From positions 8,846-72,845 of the forward strand of contig CAYOLQ010000005.1 in NCBI GenBank assembly GCA_964404825.1: a stretch of 64,000 nt of DNA, read 5' to 3'. Made by a program: the position numbers and the translations under genes. The DNA is from JACJXF01 sp964404825 (GTDB lineage Bacteria; Bacteroidota; Bacteroidia; Bacteroidales; GCA-2748055). Under the pieces are notes generated by a model. It saw nothing but the letters and a program-made list of their open reading frames with translations. It was not told the origin of the DNA and did not search any database. Below are positions 35,196-43,170 of the stretch, one piece after another. How positions within the stretch are numbered: the stretch's first letter is position 1; each line of letters starts with the position of its first letter.

Positions 35196-36931
35196 ATGTA
35201 CGATATTCTTGAATTGAATAAAAAGCTTCTGCCTGAACTAAGGGAAGTAGCTAAAGAATTACAGATTAAGCGAGTTGAATCCTTTAAAAAACAGGAGCTT
35301 GTTTACAAAATCCTTGATCAGCAAGCCATTACTGCATCCGAATCAAAAGCAGCAAAAAAGGAATCTCCTGCCCGCAGTAACTCAGCTTCCACTCAGGAAA
35401 GAACAGGAAATGATAAACCCCGGGAATTTAAGAGGAGAAATCAGGATAACCGGAGTAATCCTCAGCAAGGTCCCAAGAAAGATTTCAAAAAACCACGTTT
35501 TGTAAAACCGGCACAATCTGCACAGGTTGATAATCGGCCTCAGGAATCCGTTACGCTACCTGACATTCCCGTAAGTGAAACCGAAGAATTGGTCAATGAT
35601 TCAATTGTTATTGAAGCCAATAAACCGAATCAGAGCAATCTTCCGGAGGAAAGGAAACCTTTCAACGGAAATCAGGATTCGATTCAACCGCGTGAAGAAA
35701 GGAAACACCGGAATGATAATCAGGATCCCAATGTAAGACAGGAACGGGGTGAAAGGCCGGAAAGAGGTGAAAGACAGGACAAGAGGCAAAACGATCGTTA
35801 TGATTTTGAAGGAATTATTGTTTCATCCGGAGTTCTTGAAATTATGCCTGATGGATACGGGTTTCTGAGATCCGCAGATTATAATTATCTGAATTCCCCT
35901 GATGATATATATGTTTCTCAGAGTCAGATTAAACTCTTTGGTTTAAAAACCGGAGATAATGTCAGGGGTGCCATCCGTCCCCCGAAAGAAGGCGAAAAAT
36001 ATTTTCCTTTAATTAAGGTTGAAGAAATTAACGGACGTACACCTGATTTTATTCGTGATCGTATACCCTTCGACTTCCTGACCCCTTTATTTCCGAATGA
36101 AAAATTCAGTCTTGTAGGTCCTGGTCATAATAACCTTTCGGTAAGGGTTGTTGATATGTTTGCTCCCATTGGAAAAGGTCAGAGAGGCTTAATTGTTGCT
36201 CAGCCAAAAACGGGTAAAACCGTATTACTTCAAAATATTGCCAATGCAATTGCAGCGAACCATCCCGAAGTTTACCTTATTATATTGCTGGTAGATGAAA
36301 GGCCGGAAGAGGTTACAGATATGGCCAGAAACGTAAATGCCGAAGTAGTTTCATCAACATTTGACGAGCCTGCTGAAAGGCATGTAAGGGTAGCAAATAT
36401 CGTTCTCGAAAAAGCCAAGAGAATGGTTGAATGCGGACATGATGTAGTAATTCTGCTGGACTCAATTACCCGTCTGGCCCGTGCCTACAACACAATTGCT
36501 CCCGCATCCGGAAAAGTCCTCTCTGGTGGAGTAGATGCAAATGCTCTTCATAAACCAAAGCGCTTTTTGGAGCAGCCAGAAATATAGAGAATGGAGGTTC
36601 ACTCACCATAATTGCAACTGCACTTACTGAAACTGGTTCGANNNNNNNNNNGGATGATGTAATTTTCGAAGAGTTTAAAGGTACAGGAAACATGGAGTTA
36701 CAACTTGACAGGAAACTTGCCAACAAACGCGTATGGCCGGCTGTTGATATCAATGCATCCAGCACTCGTCGAGAAGACCTGTTGCTCGACAAGCATTCGC
36801 TGAATAAAATCTGGGTTTTGAGGAATTATTTATCTGATATGACCTCAGTGGAAGCTATGGATTTTATTTCTGACCGGATGTCGAAAACTGATTCTAACGA
36901 AGAATTTTTGATTTCGATGAACAGCGAATAA
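35196..36931 (+). CDS. rho: Transcription termination factor Rho (frame broken by an apparent base deletion, plus a gap)
   Basis: The gene runs from ATG 35196 to TAA 36931 but is not one open frame here. Frame 1 stops at 36587 after FLEQPEI. Adding one T to the T5 run at 36564-36568 restores RFFGAARNIENGGSLTI, the invariant Rho sequence. The ten N at 36642-36651 fall where four bases (TGS-KM-DDVIF) would be expected. The corrected protein has about 576 residues: Rho_N domain (1-45), a disordered charged insert rich in Arg, Glu, Asn and Gln (about 46-200), a cold-shock RNA-binding domain, and the ATPase with P-loop AQPKTGKT and VDERPEEVTDM. It is a hexameric helicase that ends transcription. 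I consider the break an assembly error, since rho is normally essential or nearly so. Confidence 0.9.
36642..36651. other. Assembly gap of ten N inside rho
   Basis: The ten N are a fixed-length placeholder. From the conserved Rho sequence around it, four bases are enough to join the two sides in frame (…GGTTCGA and GGATGATG…). Confidence 0.95.
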
Positions 36932-36954
36932 ATCCACAATCCTATTATAATTTG

Positions 36955-36990
36955 AAAAATCCCTCTGTTTTCAGGGGGATTTTTATTTTT
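36955..36990 (+). terminator. Intrinsic terminator after rho
   Basis: A 13-bp stem (AAAAATCCCTCTG pairing with CAGGGGGATTTTT, one G-U pair), TTTT loop, and a T-rich tail that runs to about 36990. It starts 24 bases after the rho stop. Confidence 0.8.
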
Positions 36991-36994
36991 AATA

Positions 36995-37024
36995 AACCTG
37001 ACAGGTCTTAAGACCTGTCAGGTT
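36995..37024. repeat. Perfect 30-base palindrome, REP-type element
   Basis: The half AACCTGACAGGTCTT is followed directly by its exact reverse complement with no loop. Palindromes of the CCTGACAGG...CCTGTCAGG kind are, as I recall, dispersed in many Bacteroidota genomes. It lies just after the rho terminator in the rho-nifJ interval. Confidence 0.7.
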
Positions 37025-37100
37025 GAAACAGTCCTTATTTGAATTCGATATGAATAAGCCTTTCCTATCTTTTTTTCTTAAAAAATACCGGCAATTATAG

Positions 37101-37108
37101 TAATTTTG
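37101..37108 (+). promoter_or_regulatory. -7 box upstream of nifJ
   Basis: TAATTTTG matches TAnnTTTG, 60 bases before the nifJ ATG. The -33 region is A/T-rich without a clear TTTG. Confidence 0.45.
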
Positions 37109-37168
37109 TAATTCGTTTCTTTTTTAGTTAATTAATTGTTTTATAACTACTTAATATAATATACTGAA

Positions 37169-40100
37169 ATGGCTGATAAAAAGAATTTTGTGACCTGTGA
37201 CGGAAATTATGCTGCTGCTTACATAGCTTATATGTTTAGCGAAGTAGCCGCGATTTATCCTATCACACCTTCTTCAACCATGGCAGAGTACATTGATGAA
37301 TGGGCTGCCTATGGAAAAAAGAATATTTTTGGCGAAGTTGTTAAAGTTGCTGAAATGCAGTCTGAAGGCGGGGCATCAGGTGCTGTTCATGGAGCCTTAC
37401 AGAGCGGAGCACTTACTTCAACCTTTACAGCTTCTCAGGGATTATTACTGATGATCCCTAATATGTATAAAATTTCAGGGGAACTTTTACCTGGCGTTTT
37501 CCATGTATCCGCACGTAGTCTCGCAGCGCAGGCATTATCCATCTTTGGTGACCATAGTGATGTTATGAGTACACGCCAGACAGGTTTCGCTATGTTAGCA
37601 ACAGGAAGCGTTCAGCAAATCATGGATCTGGCAGGAATTGCCCATCTTGCTGCAATTAAATCAAGAGTTCCTTTCCTTCATTTTTTCGACGGGTTCAGAA
37701 CTTCACACGAAATTCAGAAGGTTGAAGTTCCGGGTATTGAGCAATTATCATCCATGCTGGATTATAAAGCAGTTCAGTCATTCCGGGACAGGGCCCTCAA
37801 TCCGGAGCATCCTGTTACCAGGGGTACTGCCCAGAATCCTGATATCTATTTCCAGTCAAGAGAGGCTGCTAACGGATTCTACGAAGGTCTGCCTGATCTC
37901 GTTGAGGAATATATGCAGCAGATTTCTAAAAATACAGGCCGCGAATATCATCCCTTTACATACTATGGAGCAAAAGATGCTGAGAACATTATTGTAGCTA
38001 TGGGATCAATTACGGAAACCATTCAGGAAGTAATTGATATGCTGGTTGAAAAAGGCGAAAAAGTAGGATTAATTTCTGTTCATTTATACCGTCCTTTCTC
38101 AGGAAAGTATTTCTTCAAAGTACTTCCAAAAACTGTTAAAAAAATTACCATTCTCGACAGAACAAAGGAAATTGGTGCTAATGGTGAGCCATTGTATCTT
38201 GATGTTCGCGATCTTTTCTATGGTAAGGAGAATGCTCCGCTGATTGTTGGTGGTCGCTACGGTCTAAGTTCAAAAGATACCACTCCTGCAATGATGCTGT
38301 CGGTATTCCAAAACCTGAAAATGAAAGAACCTAAAAACAGGTTCACAGTAGGTATTGTTGATGATGTGAGTTTCCTCTCTTTGCCCTTGTTACCTGAAAT
38401 TTCTGTTGTGAAAAAAGGTACTTACGAAGCGAAATTCTACGGCCTTGGTTCTGATGGTACTGTAGGTGCTAATAAAAACTCAATTAAAATTATTGGAGAA
38501 TCAACTGATAAGTATTGTCAGGCATATTTTGCATACGACTCCAAAAAATCCGGAGGAATAACAACTTCTCATCTTCGTTTCGGCGATCAACCAATCAGGG
38601 CTCCATACCTTGTTGGAACTCCTGATTTTGTTGCCTGCCATGTTCCTTCATATATCTACAAGTATGACATGCTGAAAGGTTTGAAGAAGGGTGGTATGTT
38701 TCTTTTAAATTGTCCCTGGGATGTTAAGGAAGCAATAGAAAAATTGCCGGATTCAATGAAAAAGTACCTGGCTGATAATAACATCAATTTCTATATCATT
38801 GATGCAACTAAGATTGCAGAAGAACTCGGTCTTGGTAACCGAACAAATACCATAATGCAGGCTTCATTCTTTAAAATTGCTAATGTAATTCCTTATGAAC
38901 TTGCTGTTTTGGAAATGAAGAGATTTATTGTTAAATCATTCGGACGTAAAGGGGAAGAGGTTGTTGCAATGAACAATGCTGCAGTAGACAAAGGTGGAGA
39001 AGTTATTAAAGTTGAAGTTCCTGCAAGCTGGTCTAAAATCAGTATTGCTAAAACGGCTGACACCAGAGATCTCCCCGATTTTATAAAGAATGTTGTTGAA
39101 CCAATCAATAATCTTAAGGGGGATGACTTACCAGTAAGCGCATTTACAGGACGCGAAGATGGAACCTTCCCTGCAGGTACTACTCAATATGAGAAAAGAG
39201 GTATCGCTGTTAATGTACCTGAATGGCAATCAGCAAATTGCATTCAGTGCAACCAGTGTTCCTATGTGTGTCCCCACGCAGCAATCCGCCCATTCCTGCT
39301 CGATGAGAAAGAAATGAATGGACTGCCAAAAGGAGCTCCTGTTGTAGCTGCGAATGGTAAATCTCTGGCTGGTCTCCAATACAAAATGCAGGTTTCGGTT
39401 CTGGATTGCACAGGGTGCGGTAACTGCGCTGATGTTTGTCCTTCTAAAGAAAAGGCACTCATCATGAAACCTCTCGAATCTCAGATGACAGAGGTGGAAA
39501 ACTGGAATTATATGACACACAAAGTGACCTATAAAGACACTCTTTTGCCGAAGGACGCTGCAATAAAAAATACCCAGTTTGCCAAGCCACTGTTCGAATT
39601 TTCTGGTGCATGCGCAGGTTGCGGAGAAACTCCATATATCAAACTCATTACGCAACTTTTTGGCGACAGGATGATGGTGGCTAACGCAACGGGTTGTTCT
39701 TCCATTTACGGGGGATCCGCTCCTTCAACTCCATATTGTATTAATGAACAGGGTGAAGGTCCTGCATGGGCTAACTCCCTGTTCGAAGACAATGCTGAGT
39801 ATGGTTTTGGAATGTCAATTGGTGTAAACCAGATGCGTGCACGAATAAGTATGCTGATGAATGAAGCAATTGAAAAAGGCGTTTCTGCGAATCTCAAAAC
39901 AGCGTTTGAAGCATGGCTTGCTAATAAAGATAAGGCAAACGAGTCCAAAGAAGCATCAAAACTTGTTGTAGCGGCATGTGAAAAGGAAAAATCCAAACTA
40001 ACAACGGATATTCTTAACCTAAAACAATATCTGACCAAGAAATCGCAGTGGATTTTTGGCGGTGACGGCTGGGCATATGATATTGGTTACGGCGGTCTGG

Positions 40101-40708
40101 ATCACGTACTTGCTTCTGGTGAAGATGTTAACGTTCTTGTGATGGATACTGAGGTGTATTCCAATACCGGAGGTCAGTCTTCTAAATCTACTCCCGTTGG
40201 AGCAGTTGCAAAATTTGCTACTGCAGGGAAGAGGGTAAGAAAGAAAGACCTCGGAATGATGGCAATGAGCTATGGCTACGTTTATGTTGCTCAGGTAGCA
40301 ATGGGTGCAAATCAGGCTCAGTATCTGAAAGTACTCAGAGAAGCTGAAGCGTATCCCGGACCTTCTTTAATCATTGCATATTCCCCTTGTATTAACCATG
40401 GGTTGAAAGCAGGTATGGGCGTAACGCAGAAACAACAGAAGCATGCTGTTGAAGCAGGTTACTGGCACTTGTATCGTTTTAATCCGCTACTTGAAGAACA
40501 AGGTCAGAATCCATTCCAGTTAGATTCTAAAGAACCCGATTTTACAAAATTCAGAGAGTTCCTGAATTCGGAAGTTCGTTACACCTCACTTCAGCAATCC
40601 TTTCCGGAAGAATCGGAAGAATTATTCAAAGTTGCTGAGGATAATGCAAAATGGAGGTATAAGTCTTATGCAAGGCTTGCCAGCATGGATTTTAAACCTG
40701 CTGAATAA
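37169..40708 (+). CDS. nifJ: Pyruvate:ferredoxin (flavodoxin) oxidoreductase
   Basis: The 1179-residue single-chain PFOR has all expected domains in order. The N-terminal pyrimidine-binding part has YPITPSSTMAEYIDEWA; domain II follows, then the gamma domain (GLGSDGTVGANKNSIKII). The two-cluster ferredoxin domain has CIQCNQCSYVCPHA and CTGCGNCADVCPS. The C-terminal TPP domain has CAGCGETPYIKL, with proximal-cluster cysteines, and GDGWAYDIGYGGLDH plus TEVYSNTGGQ. It converts pyruvate and CoA to acetyl-CoA, CO2 and reduced ferredoxin in the cytoplasm. It is oxygen-sensitive, so it points to an anaerobic or microaerobic lifestyle. It stands alone between a -7 box and its own terminator. Confidence 0.96.
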   Translation: MADKKNFVTCDGNYAAAYIAYMFSEVAAIYPITPSSTMAEYIDEWAAYGKKNIFGEVVKVAEMQSEGGASGAVHGALQSGALTSTFTASQGLLLMIPNMYKISGELLPGVFHVSARSLAAQALSIFGDHSDVMSTRQTGFAMLATGSVQQIMDLAGIAHLAAIKSRVPFLHFFDGFRTSHEIQKVEVPGIEQLSSMLDYKAVQSFRDRALNPEHPVTRGTAQNPDIYFQSREAANGFYEGLPDLVEEYMQQISKNTGREYHPFTYYGAKDAENIIVAMGSITETIQEVIDMLVEKGEKVGLISVHLYRPFSGKYFFKVLPKTVKKITILDRTKEIGANGEPLYLDVRDLFYGKENAPLIVGGRYGLSSKDTTPAMMLSVFQNLKMKEPKNRFTVGIVDDVSFLSLPLLPEISVVKKGTYEAKFYGLGSDGTVGANKNSIKIIGESTDKYCQAYFAYDSKKSGGITTSHLRFGDQPIRAPYLVGTPDFVACHVPSYIYKYDMLKGLKKGGMFLLNCPWDVKEAIEKLPDSMKKYLADNNINFYIIDATKIAEELGLGNRTNTIMQASFFKIANVIPYELAVLEMKRFIVKSFGRKGEEVVAMNNAAVDKGGEVIKVEVPASWSKISIAKTADTRDLPDFIKNVVEPINNLKGDDLPVSAFTGREDGTFPAGTTQYEKRGIAVNVPEWQSANCIQCNQCSYVCPHAAIRPFLLDEKEMNGLPKGAPVVAANGKSLAGLQYKMQVSVLDCTGCGNCADVCPSKEKALIMKPLESQMTEVENWNYMTHKVTYKDTLLPKDAAIKNTQFAKPLFEFSGACAGCGETPYIKLITQLFGDRMMVANATGCSSIYGGSAPSTPYCINEQGEGPAWANSLFEDNAEYGFGMSIGVNQMRARISMLMNEAIEKGVSANLKTAFEAWLANKDKANESKEASKLVVAACEKEKSKLTTDILNLKQYLTKKSQWIFGGDGWAYDIGYGGLDHVLASGEDVNVLVMDTEVYSNTGGQSSKSTPVGAVAKFATAGKRVRKKDLGMMAMSYGYVYVAQVAMGANQAQYLKVLREAEAYPGPSLIIAYSPCINHGLKAGMGVTQKQQKHAVEAGYWHLYRFNPLLEEQGQNPFQLDSKEPDFTKFREFLNSEVRYTSLQQSFPEESEELFKVAEDNAKWRYKSYARLASMDFKPAE

Positions 40709-40754
40709 ACTGAATCGCCTGCCTGAAGGGTCGATATATTTAAAACTACGCGTT

Positions 40755-40787
40755 AAGCCGGGGTCACTGACTCCGGCTTTATTTTTT
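40755..40787 (+). terminator. Intrinsic terminator after nifJ
   Basis: A 12-bp stem with one mismatch (AAGCCGGGGTCA and TGACTCCGGCTT) around a one-base centre, followed by TTTATTTTTT, 46 bases after the nifJ stop. Confidence 0.75.
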
Positions 40788-40856
40788 AACTTTTTCGGTA
40801 TTATCATCAGACTGCAATAGTGCTGATTCCAGTTAAAAAAAGAGAGTTTTTTTCAT

Positions 40857-40864
40857 TAACTTTG
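40857..40864 (+). promoter_or_regulatory. -7 box upstream of ruvX
   Basis: TAACTTTG is a full TAnnTTTG match 16 bases before the TTG start of ruvX, so the leader would be only about 10 bases long. Confidence 0.55.
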
Positions 40865-40880
40865 TGGAAAACAATCAGAA

Positions 40881-41303
40881 TTGGGAAGAATTATCGGTAT
40901 TGATTATGGCACGAAGCGGGTTGGGGTCGCAGTTACTGATCCATTGCAGATGATTGCCAGTGGGCTGACAACAGTAGGATCCCACGAAATTCTTGATTTT
41001 CTGCGGGATTATATGCAAAAAGAAAAGGTCGATGCCATTGTCCTGGGTCTCCCAAAGAAAATGAACAATACTGATTCTGAGGCGTTAAAATATGCACAAC
41101 AGTTTGAAGTTGCTTTTAAACGCCGCTTCCCCGGGATCCCTGTAATATGGATTGATGAGAGATTTACCTCTCAGATTGCAATGAGTGTTATGATTGATGG
41201 CGGAATGAAAAAGAAGGACAGACAGGTAAAGGGAAACATGGATAAAATAAGTGCTGCAATAATACTGCAATCATATCTCGAACAATTGAGTTATAAAAAA
41301 TAA
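40881..41303 (+). CDS. ruvX: Putative pre-16S rRNA nuclease / Holliday junction resolvase YqgF
   Basis: The 140-residue RNase-H-fold protein begins at TTG 40881, because the family N-terminus (GRIIGIDYGTKRVGVAVTD) starts at residue 2. Landmarks are GIDYGTKRVG (metal Asp), VLGLPKKMNNTDSE, IDERFTSQIA and MDKISAAIILQSYL with the final Asp. In E. coli YqgF matures the 16S rRNA 5' end; resolvase activity is the older proposal. It precedes def by 33 bases and is probably co-transcribed with it. Confidence 0.9.
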   Translation: MGRIIGIDYGTKRVGVAVTDPLQMIASGLTTVGSHEILDFLRDYMQKEKVDAIVLGLPKKMNNTDSEALKYAQQFEVAFKRRFPGIPVIWIDERFTSQIAMSVMIDGGMKKKDRQVKGNMDKISAAIILQSYLEQLSYKK

Positions 41304-41336
41304 TATAAGCATGCCGGACAAACGGTACATTTTAGT

Positions 41337-41912
41337 ATGATTTATCCAATTTATGTATATGGGACTACAGTCCTTCGGAAAAAGACGACAGAAATAACTA
41401 AAGATTATTCAGGACTTTCGCAACTCATTGAGGACATGTATGAAACCATGAAATTTTCAGAAGGAGTAGGTCTTGCCGCTCCTCAAATTGGTCTGTCTAT
41501 CCGCTTATTTGTTGTAGATGCAACAGGTTCCGGTCCGGAAGAAGAAGGAATGGAAACGGATGAAGATCTTTCCGATTTCAGGAAAGCATTTATTAACCCG
41601 AAAATTACAAGATATTGGGGCGAACCATGGACATTTAACGAGGGATGTCTGAGCATTCCAGACCTGAGAGAGGATGTTGATCGTCCTGATAAAGTAAGAA
41701 TTCAGTATTATGATGAAGGTTTTAATTTCCATGATGAAGAATTTGAGGGAGTGAGAGCCAGAATCATTCAGCATGAATACGATCACCTCGAAGGTACTAT
41801 GTTTGTTGATAGAATAAATCCCCTGAGAAAGCGCCTGATCTCCGGCAAACTCAAAGCAATATCAATGGGGAAAGTCGATACACACTATAAAATCAAAATT
41901 GCTGGTAAGTAA
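41337..41912 (+). CDS. def: Peptide deformylase
   Basis: A 191-residue zinc/iron hydrolase with the three PDF motifs: GVGLAAPQIG, EGCLSIP (metal Cys) and QHEYDHLEG (the HExxH metal-binding and catalytic site). It removes the formyl group from nascent proteins. An insert with EEEGMETDEDLSD between motifs 1 and 2 is acidic and lengthens the loop compared with E. coli Def, as in other Bacteroidota. It is followed by a strong terminator. Confidence 0.95.
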   Translation: MIYPIYVYGTTVLRKKTTEITKDYSGLSQLIEDMYETMKFSEGVGLAAPQIGLSIRLFVVDATGSGPEEEGMETDEDLSDFRKAFINPKITRYWGEPWTFNEGCLSIPDLREDVDRPDKVRIQYYDEGFNFHDEEFEGVRARIIQHEYDHLEGTMFVDRINPLRKRLISGKLKAISMGKVDTHYKIKIAGK

Positions 41913-41931
41913 TCGCATTTCTTTGCTTCAT

Positions 41932-41967
41932 AAAAAAAGCAAACCCGGAAAACAGGTTTGCTTTTTT
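41932..41967. terminator. Bidirectional intrinsic terminator between def and the DHODH-like gene
   Basis: The 13-base arm AAAAAAGCAAACC pairs with GGTTTGCTTTTTT around a nine-base loop. A-runs and T-runs flank both sides, so it can act on both converging genes. Confidence 0.85.
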
Positions 41968-41985
41968 ATTTTGCTAGTAACGTTG

Positions 41986-42999
41986 TTACCTTAGTACGGA
42001 CGTCTTGAGAAGGTCCTCTGATTTCAGGAGAAGGTCGATATACTGCGCTCTTTTGTAAACAAAAGGATCTTTGGTGTTCTTCTCTGAAAGTTTACCCTTG
42101 AAATCTTTAAGTGAATTGTATTTCTTCATTTTCATCCACTCGTTTATTTCATCGAGCATAACAGAAATATGATTGAGTTTGTGCTTATACAATGTGCTTA
42201 CAACCTGCACGGCATCAGCTCCGGCCATAACAGCTTTTATTACATCTTTACCATCCATAATTCCGGAATTGGAGCAGATATTGGCTTTCACACGGCCAAA
42301 AAGTAAACCTGCAAAGCGAAGTGCAATACGGTTATCATTTTCACTTGAAAGATTAAAAGGGGAGAAGTGCTCTTCCTTTTCCAAATCGATATCCGGTTGA
42401 AACATCCGGTTAAATAATACAAGTCCGTTAACTCCCGCTTTATCGAGTTCGGTAATAAATTTCAGAACGTTGGTATAATATGGACTTAATTTAACACTTA
42501 CCGGGATATTCAAAGTCCTCTTTATCTCTTTGACAACAGCCAGTTGTTCGGCAATAATTTCTTTTTCATCTTTATTGAAATCTTTAGGAATGGAATAAAA
42601 ATTCAGTTCCAGAGCATCAACACCAGTATCTTCAATAAGTTTGGCATATTCAACCCATGATTCGTGATAGACTGCATTTAAGCTTGCAATAACAGGAATA
42701 CCAACAGACTCTTTTGCTTTGCGCAATTTATGCAGGTGCTCCTGTGGTCCGGAATGAGTAATATCAGGAAAAAGCTTGATCATTTCAGCATTACGGTTGT
42801 TATACTCTTCCATCTGATTATCGAGATGGTAACTTTCAAGCTGAATCTGTTCTTCGAATAGTGACTTAAATACTATTGCTGCAGCACCAGATGCTTCGGC
42901 AGCTTTCAGATTACTAGCGTCACTTACCAGATTACTGGCTCCAATGATTATCGGATTCTTTAGCTCAAGTCCGAGATAAGTGGTTTTTAAATTGATCAT
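41986..42999 (-). CDS. Dihydroorotate dehydrogenase-like FMN protein
   Basis: I start at ATG 42999 (337 residues), where INLKTTYLGLELKNPIIIGAS begins as in class 1 dihydroorotate dehydrogenases; a TTG at 43029 would add ten residues. The TIM barrel and FMN-binding segments are visible (NPIIIGASNLVSD, DALELNFYSIP, VSVKLSPYYTN, NICSNSGIMDGKDVIKAVMAGADAVQ). The active-site loop with catalytic Cys that class 1A/1B enzymes carry is not evident. The family is usually annotated as dihydroorotate dehydrogenase-like, and its true reaction in Bacteroidota is uncertain. It should not be taken as pyrD without proof. Confidence 0.78.
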   Translation of the reverse strand: MINLKTTYLGLELKNPIIIGASNLVSDASNLKAAEASGAAAIVFKSLFEEQIQLESYHLDNQMEEYNNRNAEMIKLFPDITHSGPQEHLHKLRKAKESVGIPVIASLNAVYHESWVEYAKLIEDTGVDALELNFYSIPKDFNKDEKEIIAEQLAVVKEIKRTLNIPVSVKLSPYYTNVLKFITELDKAGVNGLVLFNRMFQPDIDLEKEEHFSPFNLSSENDNRIALRFAGLLFGRVKANICSNSGIMDGKDVIKAVMAGADAVQVVSTLYKHKLNHISVMLDEINEWMKMKKYNSLKDFKGKLSEKNTKDPFVYKRAQYIDLLLKSEDLLKTSVLR

Positions 43000-43170
43000 A
43001 ATTTCAGGGTTTTGATTATTCCGGGGCAAACCGGCAGGATGTAAATATAGGAAAAACTTATATCTGTTTAAACATGTTTTTTGATGCTTTGTTCGACAAC
43101 ATTTATGAAACTTTTACAAAAAGTTGCGTTGCAGCAATGATTTTTTCATTCCGGATACATTAATCTATGG

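Noticed and set aside
35196..36931. rho as a true pseudogene
   Set aside because: One base and a scaffold gap explain the break, and the rest of the sequence is intact and conserved.
41986..42999. pyrD (true dihydroorotate dehydrogenase)
   Set aside because: The class 1 active-site loop is not evident and no pyrimidine gene is adjacent, so only a DHODH-like call is made.
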